This document shows, in pieces, positions 9,901 to 19,682 of a DNA stretch of 33,888 nt. The position numbers and the translations under genes were made by a program. The stretch covers positions 1 to 33,888 of the forward strand of contig SGPL01000367.1 in the NCBI GenBank assembly GCA_004802705.1, written 5' to 3'. Positions within the stretch are counted from its first letter, which is position 1, and each line of letters begins with the position of its first letter. The notes beneath the pieces are model-generated. The model had not been told where the DNA came from and ran no database searches. It worked only from the letters and a program-made list of their open reading frames with translations. The stretch comes from Bondarzewia mesenterica (Eukaryota; Basidiomycota; Agaricomycetes; Russulales; Bondarzewiaceae).

Positions 9901-12015
9901 TCCTGAAGAGATCACAATCACCGTTGCGGATCCCTTAAGAGTAAGCTTTGGATCGGGGTTCTCGGTCTTCAAGGTCATCACCGCGTTTGAATCTCGCTGG
10001 ATCATTATGTCCAATATCCCTCCGAGCGTGACGAGATATAAACTGGAGCAACTCTTGAAGCCTTTCGGCAAGGCCACGGACATTAGGATTCGTGAAGGCA
10101 CGCATGCCACACCGTCAAGCCTCGTCAGTGTCCAAATGCTGGACTCCGCCCAGGCAACGGCTGTTGTCGAAGCGCTCGATGACGCTGAAGCCTTCGGCGT
10201 CAAGATTGGAGTACGCCTCTCCATGGGTAGAACCGTTCAAGAGCAGCGGCTGCGCGATTGTCATGTCCGTTTCAACTGGAATATACCGTGTCGCACGGGC
10301 TTTGCGGCTTACGACACGGAGGAAGAGGCGTTGGCGGCGGTGAAGGCTGCCGATGGTTATACGATGCGAAAGCATTGGATAACTTCTTGCACTTACAGAG
10401 GATTGCCTTGCGTCGGACAGTTTAATGTCCGCTTCGAGGGGCTACCTGCCAATGCCAAGGACAAAGACATTGAAAGGTTCGGAAAGACTTCGGCCTATGG
10501 CATCATGTTCTCCCGCCCCAACTACCAGGCCCAAAATTTCGGTGTCAATGCTGTTCAGCGGATGCTAGGGGAGTTCGGTACGATGACCTACTTCGAGGTT
10601 TCTCAACCGCCGTATAAGGACGGGATTGTACGTGGCTGGGCTCAATTTGAGTCTCCGGACGTTGCAAAGACCGCATGCGAGCTCAAGGGATGGAAGCAGA
10701 GAGCCTTGGGCGAGGAGAAATTTTGGATCAACCGCTCTCAGTCCATCATCCGCTTGATNTCGAAAGAAGTGTATCATGTCATCTCATGCGACATCGAAGG
10801 GTTGCGACACTCCCTTTCCTCGTTTGCGAAGGGCACGCAAATCCGCAAGGTCGACAGTACTAACAGGCCCGCTGGGGACGAGACTGTTGTTATCAAGGTA
10901 CTCGCAGATGACAATAAAACCATTGGCCAGATCAAGGCAAAATTGGACGAACTTGTACAGGGCGAGGTTCTGAAGGATAGCACGGGCAAAGCCTGGGATG
11001 ACTTCTTCGGCAGTCAGTCAGGCCAGGCTTACTTCGCAGAGTTGCAGACCCAGCATCCGGGCATCGTCATTCGCATTGACCGCATCAGGAGAACACTTAG
11101 GCTCGTTGGAAGTTCTCACAAGCGCGCCGTTGTGGGCAAGATCATCTTGTCAAAGCTCGCCTTCCTTCGGGGACAGAAGATATTTAATATCCCCTTGAAG
11201 GGCCGCTTGATTGGTTTGTTTATGAACGCGGATCTTCTAGCGCTGCGGCAGCAGTACGGCTCCCAGACCATCTGGCTCTCTCTGGAACGCTCTCTCATCC
11301 GCGTGAGAGGCGACGAGAAGGTGTACGAGGACGTGCAACACATCGTTCGTCGCGCACAAAGCCGACATCACGATGAGCGGGAGCGGGGCCAGAATGTCTG
11401 TCCCGTTTGTTTCGAAGAACCAACGACACCGATTACTTTGGCATGCGGACATGCTTGGTGCAAGAGCTGTGTTGCGGGGTATCTGAAGTCAGCGATTGAC
11501 AACAGGTCTTTCCCCCTGCACTGCCTGGGCAATGAAGCTACCTGCACTAATCCGATACCCCTTCCTGTTGCGCGGCGCGTCCTTTCTCCTAGTGATTTCG
11601 ACGCTGTCGCACATGCGGCATACGTCACATATATTCAAGCTAGGCCAGAGGAGTTTTTCTACTGCCCCACCCCCGATTGTCCGCAGATCCACCGGCCAGG
11701 CCCACGGGACACGATGCTGACGTGCCCGTCGTGTGTCTGCCGTATCTGCCCACATTGCCATATCGAGTACCACGAGGGTGTTACCTGTTCCGATCGGAGG
11801 ATGGCAACGACAGGTTGTTCGAGGAGTGGAAGAAGAACCACGACGTTAAGCAGTGTCCTGGATGCAAGGTACATATCGAAAAGGCTGAAGGATGCCATCA
11901 CATAACATGCACCCGTTGCCGTACACATACTTGTTGGGTTTGTTTGGGCACTTTCCCTATGGGTCAGGGTATCTATGATCATATGAGGGATTCACATGGT
12001 GGTATTGGGTTGTGA
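6980..12015 (+). CDS. Five-CCCH-zinc-finger RBR (RING-IBR-RING) E3 ubiquitin ligase, with one apparent frameshift
   Basis: Thirteen exons can be chained in phase: 6980-7087, 7154-7297, 7356-7415, 7477-7761, 7833-8231, 8297-8630, 8672-8796, 8853-9056, 9105-9200, 9255-9452, 9504-9602, 9668-9814 and 9869-12015. They give about 1450 residues if one missing base near 11800 is allowed for. The five C3H1 fingers begin at about residues 55, 155, 409, 520 and 616; four are C-x7-C-x5-C-x3-H and the fourth is C-x7-C-x4-C-x3-H. An RRM-like segment follows (WIIMSNIPPSVTRYKLEQLL, about 775-850), then a KH-like stretch (LRLVGSSHKRAVVGKI). The C-terminal module has RING1 (CPVCFEE...CGHAWCKSC, about 1243), an IBR (CPTPDC...CRICPHC) and RING2 (CPGCKVHIEKAEGCHHITC). 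The Cys of EGCHHITC aligns with the catalytic Cys of RBR ligases. CCCH, RRM-like and KH-like parts suggest RNA binding coupled to ubiquitin transfer. The frame change separates the IBR from RING2. The exon around 7554-7620 and the first intron are less certain. Confidence 0.78.
10759..10759. other. Ambiguous base (n)
   Basis: A single unresolved base lies inside the RBR ligase coding exon (codon read as X before SKEVYHVIS). The reading frame is kept across it. It shows that the window comes from a draft assembly. Confidence 0.99.
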
Positions 12016-12364
12016 GAGGTGCATCGCCGTTGTTCGTGCCAGCCTTTCGTCTGTATTTTTTGTCTTTTCCTCCATTATGCACATCTTTTTCTTTTTGTGA
12101 CTTCGTTCTTCTCATTCGGACCATTTCTGGAGATGTAAGATCTTGTTTGTTGTATTTGCCATGACTGTGGAATATGAGAATAGACGTGCTGGATGGAGCA
12201 CTTGTGATTGACAGCGATTCAGAGACATACACGTAACGAGACTGCAAAGTAACGAGAACACATGGTAAAACCAAGACGATAAGAGCTGAGTTGCTTACAA
12301 GGAGACAGTGATAAGATATATGGTAGATATTGCTGGTCAAAAGGTTCTTTCTTGCGTCCTTCAT
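12016..12364. other. Convergent 3' flanks
   Basis: This is about 350 bp between the stop codons of two converging genes. It has T-rich patches after the RBR gene (around 12055-12095), consistent with 3' processing signals. No coding signal is seen. Confidence 0.5.
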
Positions 12365-15043
12365 TTAGATATACACGTAAGTGATGAACTGTGGAAGATA
12401 AAATGAGCAACTTGTACGAGAAACTGTCAGAAAGAGAAAATGGGACTACACGCACTCGTTCGTAAGGCAGCTGCGGCGGCTCGCCTCTGCTGGGCAGACT
12501 CTCCTGCAACTCAGGCCTGGAAGCCTCATACCTGACGAATGTGCCATGGTGGTCGCGGTAGCCCTCCGTCGGCGTAGGGTAGCCCGTTAAGTCTGGAGGG
12601 TTCGCGTGCTCCCGCGGCGCATACACCACACGCATGTCCGTCGTCAGATAGTCTCCGCGGCGGTTCCAGAATCCCCAGCGCATCTTACGCGTCCACCGAC
12701 CCTGTGGCGGGGTAGGCATCTGCGGCGGGGGGAGAGAGGAGTTGCTGGATTGAGGAGGCTTGGGGAGAGGGTTTGTACTCGAACCCGAGTAAGAATTATA
12801 ACCGGAAGCCTGTCGAGAATGAGCTTGCGATATACCTGTGCTGGAGCTGTTGGTCGTGTGAGATTGGGCAGAGACGTAAGACTGTCGTTGGGATTGGGCC
12901 TGGGCCGGAGATGGGCCGGCGCTGGAGACATGAGGAGAGGCGTAAGACTGAGAAGAAGCGTAAGCTTGGCGCTGGGAAGGAGGCTGCGATTGGTCAGTGC
13001 TTCCACCGCCTGTAGCTTGCGTGGAAGCATAAGACTGTCGTTGTGATTGGGGTTGTGACTGGCCAGCGCTCGCTGGAGTGGTAGAAGAGTAAGATGCCTG
13101 AGACTCTCGTCTAGACTGAGATTGAGAGCGAGAATGGGCAGACGGGGACGCGTAGATTTGCAGCGGCTCGTGGTGTTCCCTATGTTCCTGTCGATGGTGG
13201 TGATTATGGTGGTGATGGTGGTGGTGTGGCGACGGCTGCAGCGACGGTGGATTAGAAGTCGTGCGGGTCGAAGACGAGGTGCTCCGTGTCCGTGAAGACG
13301 ACCGCGGACTCGTGGTTGTAGATGACGAAGACGGAGTTGATCGTTCCGGTATTGTCTCATAAAAACCTCCATTGGGGAAGGGATACGTTGGGCTACGCGA
13401 CGGTTGGCGCATATGGCGGTTGGAGATGGTAGACGAGGGCGTAGAGCCAGATCTATGCGCATGCCTATTCGTACGCGGGGGCGATGGAGGCGATATCGGC
13501 GCGACGCGGACAAGAGGACTGAGTATTCCTTCCGCTTCTTCAGCAAAGTAAGCTAGATTAGCCAAGCCTTCCATTGAGGGCGTGTCAGGTGGTATCACGG
13601 GCATAGATTGCTGTCGTGAGATCGGCGCTGCGCGAGATGAACTGCTGGTAGTTGTGTTAATGGTCATGCTCGTCGTCGGCGTGGAAGATTGGTTCGGCAT
13701 CGTATGCGAGCGCTGTAAGCCTCGATTCGAAGAGGACTGAGATTCGCCATAGACAAGAGGCGGAACACGCGACGGCGTGTCTGCGTTAGATCGGCGTGAG
13801 TTGGCGTAATAGTTCGGCGTGCGAACAATATTAGGAGAGAACGTCGGCCTTAACTCCATCACCTCAGTAAAACTTTCTCCCTGCGTGGTCGAGGTCTGTG
13901 ACGGTCTACTGGGTGTCGGCGCAGGTAGCGAATATATTTGCGAAGCTTGGTGAGTGCTACTGCTTAACTGTCCGGACTGCGTGGACGAAGGCTGTATCTG
14001 TGACGGCTGCGATGGTGGTACGTATGGACCGGGCGGGGACAATGTAGACCGCGGCTGCGATCCATGCGGCTGAGAAGAAGCCGAGGGTTGCATGCGTTGA
14101 CTCTGATTTTGACCTGTGTTGTTGCGAGTATCAGCAGATGGACGACGCTCACTTGCATTGGTCGAATCTTCATCCTCCTGGGTCGGAAGCGACGGCACCC
14201 ACGTCCACGGCGTATGTGGTGCCTGCCCATCACTACTCTGATCCTGTTGGGGGTCCTGCCTACATGATCCAATGACCATCAGCGCATCTCAACCTACCTC
14301 CGTTGGCCACACCGAGACAAACTTACCTGATATGCATATTCTCCAATCCAAGCCCATTCTCTTTCAACTCTGTCTTCCAATAATCCTCCGATCCTTGGTT
14401 TTGACGCGGTTGCCAGTATTGTGGTGGTATGCCCCAGCCGGGAGGTATGTTGTAACCGATCATTGATGGAGGTGGGTAAGGGCCATATGCAGGTGCACGT
14501 GCGGGACCACCACTGGGTCTGGAAGATGATGCACTGTTGCGACTCGCCGCCGCCGCCGCAGCAGCAGCAGCACTGGCGGTGGAGACGGGCATCTGGTATC
14601 CTGCAGGCGGCGGATGATATTGCCATCGCCCAGAAGCCCAGTGGTTTGGGTTCACGCCTGGAGGTGCAGGAGGCGGACCCGGGTAGCTATACGGCACAGG
14701 GCGGCCACTAGAATTGTGCTGACCAGTATATGGCCCCGGAGGAGCCTGACCAGGATAGCCTGGGTAGCCGCCCGGGGGGATACTGATAGGCATTCGCCGT
14801 TGACTGGCCAGGGTAGCTAGTAGAGGACTGCTGGCCTGGACGGCTAGCACCAGAGGGTGGACCAGAGTAAGTGCCCCCGGGATACATCATGATCGATGCG
14901 GTCGCTGAAGGCTGACCTGACGATTGACGAGACCTACCCGCTTGTGGCACAGTTGCAGACCCAGAAGCATAAGAGACAGGGCCTTGGGAAGGATACTGCG
15001 TCCACTGCTGACTCTGTGCGGGTGGTTGGGCAGGGTGGTACAT
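12365..15043 (-). CDS. Low-complexity Ser/Pro/Gln/His-rich protein with a conserved-looking C-terminal block; one apparent frameshift
   Basis: Three exons (15043-14327, 14259-12456, 12388-12365) give about 847 residues if one extra C in the C6 run (G6 on the plus strand, 14774-14779) is discounted. Exon phases fit exactly on that assumption. The N-terminal third is Pro/Gly/Gln/Tyr-rich, with PPGGYPGYPGQ-like turns and an alanine run of nine. The middle is Ser/Thr/Gln/Arg-rich and includes SPHHHHHHHNHHHRQ. It looks disordered throughout. The C-terminal part is different: GRWTRKMRWGFWNRRGDYLT and TGYPTPTEGYRDHHGTFVRY look like a folded or ligand-binding segment. I recognise no family. An AG directly before the start codon and a GTAAGC about 90 bp upstream allow a 5'-UTR intron. 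A nuclear or RNA-granule role is only a guess from composition. Confidence 0.65.
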
Positions 15044-16309
15044 ACTGTCATGAGCTCCTTGAGTTGTAGATGGGGCTGATCGAGGGAGACGGTAGCCGAG
15101 AGGAAAGAAGGCGACGGCTTTATTGAAGAGCGCTTACGATAATCTGTGCACAAACACGTTAGATCTCATGTTCTTGCTTCCTACACGTACAAGAACGAGG
15201 GGAAACCAGTCACAGGCGTAAATAAACAACCTGGCCAGTAGAACAAGAAGACATGGGCCATTCGAACGGCGACTGAATACCATCCAAACCACACACAAGG
15301 GTGCGGGTCTGTTGGATTGGACACCGCGCCATGTCAACTGCACACCGATCCGTCGAACAAAACACGCGAGCATGATGCGGTTCAGCAGAGATGGACCAGC
15401 TCTATACTTCACAGCAGACTTACGAGAGCTAATCCATTGATATCTTCGAATGCAGTCACGCCACACAGAGCCTGAGGCGATGGCAGCGTCACAGTAGCGT
15501 GGGGCCGCTTAAGCCAGGTGTGAAACTCGGAGGTAATACGTAGACTCGAACTTCCAAGACCGATGGAGATCGCAAAATGAAATGTAGATGATATAGACAC
15601 ACAGGACTCACAAACTATGACCTGCAATATAATTGTGCTGCGGGCCAGCGCTATTCCCTCGATCTCAGTATTTCAAGAGAATTATACGAACCCGAAGCTT
15701 TACGCGGGGCAGACGCAACCGATGTAAGCAGGATGTATGCCTCGAACACCACAATTAACGCAGGCGACAACGACCGCTCGAGTCAACGGAAGAGGGGGGG
15801 AAGGAGAATAAAGAAAGAACAAGAAAAAAGAAGCAAAAGGCGCCCCTGGGGCTGACGGACGCAGAAGAAGGTATCAGTGCTTCGCCAGCACAGGTGTTTC
15901 TAGTTGATCATTCTGGACCCCGAACCTCTTCGGATATTGCCCGCAGCGGAACCAAATTGAAAACATTCCACACGTTCCACTCACATCAATTCTATTCTTC
16001 CATGTTTCGAAAAGTTCACGGAACAAGTAAAGTTTTTAGCGCTGTAGCTTTTGCTGAGCAAGGTATGTAATTATATCCAATGAATGAACGTGAACATCAT
16101 GAACATCGCGGGTGCACGAGCGCAGCGGGGCACGTCTATAAACAAATGATAATGTCAAGAAATCAACTTCCAAGGCCCTGTATGTAGTGTTGTTACCGGG
16201 TGAATAACCTTGAAGGATAAATAGTGTGAAAATTGTGAAGGATTGCGAATGATGTGATACTGGTTGTAGTGACACTGACAAGAAGGACGAAAGGATTTCA
16301 GAAAGTGAT
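15044..16309. other. Intergenic / promoter region, nothing recognised
   Basis: About 1.27 kb lies between two genes on the same strand. Short open frames at 15134-15627 and 16036-16506 lack domains, composition or splice support. The stretch 15795-15840 is purine-rich. It probably holds the promoter and 5' leader of the low-complexity protein gene and the 3' flank of the DUF4048-like gene. Confidence 0.45.
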
Positions 16310-18404
16310 CTACCAATTCCACTCCTCGTCATCATCGACAACCGCCTTCTCTTGCGTTTCAGGCAGCTGCATCGTTGTCGTCGTGGTTTTGTTAAGCTCG
16401 TGCGGCTTGAGCGGAGAGGGCGTTCTGGATGCCGACGAGTCAGGGGTGAGGACGAGCCCGAGACCCTTGTTGAGGCTCGACGATACGTCCTCGTCCTCGT
16501 CATCAAGGAGAGATGTAGACGTCAGTGGGGACTGCCGCGCTGTCGTCCCATGCACAGACGCAGGAGAGCCGGCGTTTCCAGGAGAGACAATCGCGACCGG
16601 GGGCGAACTTGACGAAGAAAGTGCCGCGAAGATCGACTGCGAAACATCAGATAGCAACCAGGATGCACGTTTCTGGCCTTTAGAAAATCTACATTCGTCT
16701 CATGTCAGGTCTTTGCTTCATCACAAAGAACGAAATGGCGGGACATACGTTTGTCCTTTCTGCAGCTCTTCGATCTTCTTCCCAACCGTGCCGACCCACG
16801 TATACGAACCCATACCCGGCATCGACGACGCAGGTGGCAACATGCTCCCATTGACACTCGCCCGCTTCCTTGCTTGCGTCTGCTTCACGCTCTCCGAGTC
16901 CTGGATCTCCGGTCTTCTCCCCGATAGAGCATCATCGTCATCATCGTCTAACGAAACCAACGGTGCCTCGCGCGACCTCCTACGATAAATCCTCGATTTC
17001 GAAGCATCTTCCATTTGCGAAACCGATGAGATGGTAGCCGCAGACTGTGGCGAATGACGCCGAGCAAACTCGGGATTGGGGCTCACAGTCGGCGTCGCGC
17101 CGGTATCCTGGACAATGAGTTCTTGCACACCGTCGTCCGAAGGTTCTTTGAGTGAACGCAGGGAGGAGGTTGCATCCTCGCCGAGCGAAGACGTAGAAGA
17201 TTGAGATAGACGTGTGCTGGTCGTCGTCGTATATGTTGACGAAGAAGAGGTCGATTGGTGTGCTGCATGTCCTTTTGTGCGCTTCGCGAAAGGAGACGGG
17301 CGTGCGGCGAGTGAAGGCGTACGGATTTGAGAAACTGAAGATGAGGTTGTTGGGGCGGGACCTGCAGTGCTGAGGCCCGCGGCCAGTAACCTGCCTACAC
17401 CCTGCATACCTTCGACAATCCCGTCAAGAACAGCACTGTTACCTGGAGGTGCAGAGCTTGACAATAATGTTGCGGCAGGGTTGGGGGATGCGGCTGCAGC
17501 AAGCTGGGGAGACGGAGTTGGATGAGTCCCAAGGGCTTTGCCAAAGTCGCGATGCACGATGCGCTCCCATTTCTGTTTCAGTTGCAGGAGTTCAGCTTCG
17601 TGAGAGGTGAGCTGGGAGCGAAGTTCGAGGCATCTGGACTCTTTCTGAGCGATAAAATGTAGTAGATCGGCATGTCTGAAAACAAAAGGAGGTCAGTCAA
17701 AAGGGACGCCAAGCTGCGGAATAATCATTCGACACGGAAGACATAGTTTGACAACGGAGAACCCATGCAATTCAGTAACCCCGCGCATGTATATCATGGC
17801 GTCTTTCCCGTACTTAGACAAACCTCCTTGAACTTGGAGAGCTTCATTATGCACGAGAATATCTCGCTGAATCTCCACCTCTGAAAACGTTTATTTTAAA
17901 CGGCACTCACTTCTCTGCAAGTGTTAAAGCCGCCCTTTCGAAACTTCTCACATCCGCGGATCCGGAAGCGCGTCTGTTTTCCTTCTCCTTCGCCCTCGCG
18001 GCCGCCACATTCCCGCGCGCCGACAACGACACACTACGTCCTAATAGAGGTTTGTCACTCACCGGCGTCGCAGCCATCGTAGGCGAGCGGACGCGCCAAT
18101 GACGCGCGCTATCTGGTGGCAGATACGAGATGGAGGACTGGCGACGACTGGGGGATTTGCGGCGCGTAGCCGCGAAAGAGGCCGGGGTTGAGGGAATGGG
18201 AGTAGGGAAGGCGGAGGTGGATGCCAAGGGTGCAGTATGTGGGGTATTCAGTGAGAGTCCATCGTGAGTGGTGTTTCCGGTGATTGTTGGGAGATGGAGT
18301 GGTCGAGGACCAATCGTGGTTATGGAGAGCGTACTCGGAAGACGTTTGGATGTCGCAGACGACGATGGCGTGGCAACGGTATTCATGGTCGATAACTTGT
18401 GCAA
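16310..18404 (-). CDS. DUF4048-like fungal protein with coiled coil and acidic Trp C-terminus
   Basis: Three exons (18404-17911, 17675-16749, 16688-16310) join in phase to 599 residues. The first exon is Ser/Thr/Pro-rich (RRKSPSRRQSSISYLPP, RSVSLSARGNVAAARAKEKE). Across the first splice, LTLAEKHADLLHFIAQKESR leads into a heptad-like coiled coil ending LKQKWERIV. Later blocks DGIVEGMQGVGRLLAAGL, SYTWVGTVGKKIEELQKGQT and KRASWLLSDVSQSIF match my memory of the fungal DUF4048 family, whose function is unknown. The C-terminus VVDDDEEWNW is acidic with two Trp residues, a type of short motif often bound by adaptor proteins; that is inference. Intron 1 (17910-17676, 235 nt) is long for this window. 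Intron 2 is 60 nt. A second Met at 18386 could also be the start. Confidence 0.68.
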
Positions 18405-18741
18405 TTCGGATGCATTGGACGTTCAACGATTGACACTGCCTACAATGCTCGACGTTGTAGGTTGAGAAAGAGATGGACAGCCTGCTGCGGTAGAGACGAG
18501 TTCAAGAAGCGAAGATGCAATTTCAGCCACCGGTTAAGCGCTGCGTTTCCATCTCGCTAAACATTTGTCAAGTAAAAAGAATGCATTTATTGAGACTGTC
18601 GAGTTCATCATGCGCGCTCGTGGATGCCTGCTGGGACACCGGGACACAAAATAGAGAAATGGCGATGCCAGAGCAGAAATTGTATTGTGCGAGCCTCTAC
18701 ATGCACGCCCGGCACACCAGATCAACAGCGCCCCATGCAAC
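18405..18741. other. Short intergenic region
   Basis: About 340 bp separates the DUF4048-like start from the ATP19 stop; both genes are on the minus strand. It should contain the promoter of the former and the 3' end of the latter. No coding or RNA feature is recognised. Confidence 0.45.
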
Positions 18742-19148
18742 TCAGTGCTTTGACGCCTTTTCCTCCTCTGCAATGAAGTTCTTGATGCTATCCATCCTGA
18801 TGAGCCGTCGACCTTCATTAACAACAAAATGAGAGGATCAAGTCACGTACAAGTTCTCTTCCTCCCTGCACGGCAGCGCGTCAGCACCCGAAGAGACAAG
18901 GAAAAAAGCCATAAACACGCACTTGGAGCTCGAATCAATCTTCACGGAATCCTTCACCTCCTGTAATGACCCTTTGGGAGACTCCTTGCTCCCGCCTGAT
19001 GCGGCGATATAAGAAATCCCTGCAGTGGTCAAAAGGGTGCCGAGAGCAAGATACTCGCTTTTGATGGCCCGGCCAAGGATGACGCTGCGAACGATAAGAA
19101 TGTTAATGTGAATCTAGAGGACGTGAAGCACGCAACGCACTAAGACAT
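18742..19148 (-). CDS. ATP19: ATP synthase subunit k (Atp19), mitochondrial F1Fo
   Basis: Four tiny exons (19148-19141, 19084-18923, 18865-18851, 18796-18742) join perfectly in phase to 79 residues. The first coding exon is only 8 nt (Met-Ser-Ta) and the third only 15 nt. The protein begins MSYVILGRAIKSEYLALGT, continues through one membrane segment (LALGTLLTTAGISYIAASGG), and ends in a charged tail with EEENLMDSIKNFIAEEE. Yeast Atp19 has the same plan: a short N-terminus, one transmembrane helix, and a DEEKFIENYLKK-like charged tail. Subunit k is a small inner-membrane subunit associated with ATP synthase dimers. Introns are 56, 57 and 54 nt. The match to GRAIKSEYLALG-type fungal orthologues and the coherent phases make this a confident call despite the small size. 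Confidence 0.85.
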
Positions 19149-19682
19149 GGCGAATGCAGGTGAAGGTCAGTGAGTGTTCGTGCGTTGTTGCCTCCAGAGC
19201 TCGGGCAATCCGGAAGTCTCCGTGACTCGCGTGGTCCCGCTGGCCTTCCCGATGGACCACGCACGACATGTAGCGCAGCCCGAGTTGATACTGTAATATT
19301 TCTTGCTTATGGGCATCTACAATGCACGAGTACAAAAAAAAAGGAACAGGCAGTAGATATATTGCAGTGTCTATGGTCACCTCAAAGACAAGCGGAAGGT
19401 ATGGCCTTGACGTCTCTTTCAAAGTGAACGCTCTATGGGAATAATTCCAATGAAATACATGTAAAGTAGGTACCGTGATCAGTTTTCGTTCGCGGGGAAT
19501 CTACGAGGCGTATCAAGGTCATGAATAAATCATCGCTACCATTCCAGTCCCGTCCTCATCAAGAGGCTCCAGTCCGTCTGTCGTCAGTTCCAAAAAATCC
19601 ATCCCCCGAATTAAACAGTTAAGTCCGTCCGAATGTAATGGCCAAGCAAGCGATGCGTCAGTGGAGATTCAAATGAAGCTCA
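19149..19682. other. Intergenic region, nothing recognised
   Basis: About 530 bp lies between the ATP19 start and the GH16 stop. An A9 run occurs at about 19334-19342. No open frame here has coding character. Confidence 0.45.

Noticed and set aside
11770..11830. Programmed ribosomal frameshifting in the RBR gene
   Set aside because: No slippery heptamer or obvious downstream pseudoknot is seen. A missing base in a draft sequence is simpler.
13160..13230. Polyhistidine stretch as a metal-binding or toxin-like domain
   Set aside because: It sits in a low-complexity region with many other single-residue runs. Repeat expansion explains it.
12644..13546. 300-codon open frame antisense-frame to the low-complexity protein
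   Set aside because: It is an Arg/Leu-rich shadow of repetitive Ser/Gln codons in the real gene, with no domain and no splice context.
15134..15627. Small minus-strand genes between 15.1 and 15.6 kb
   Set aside because: The open frames are short, mutually overlapping, and show no homology, membrane pattern or splice support.
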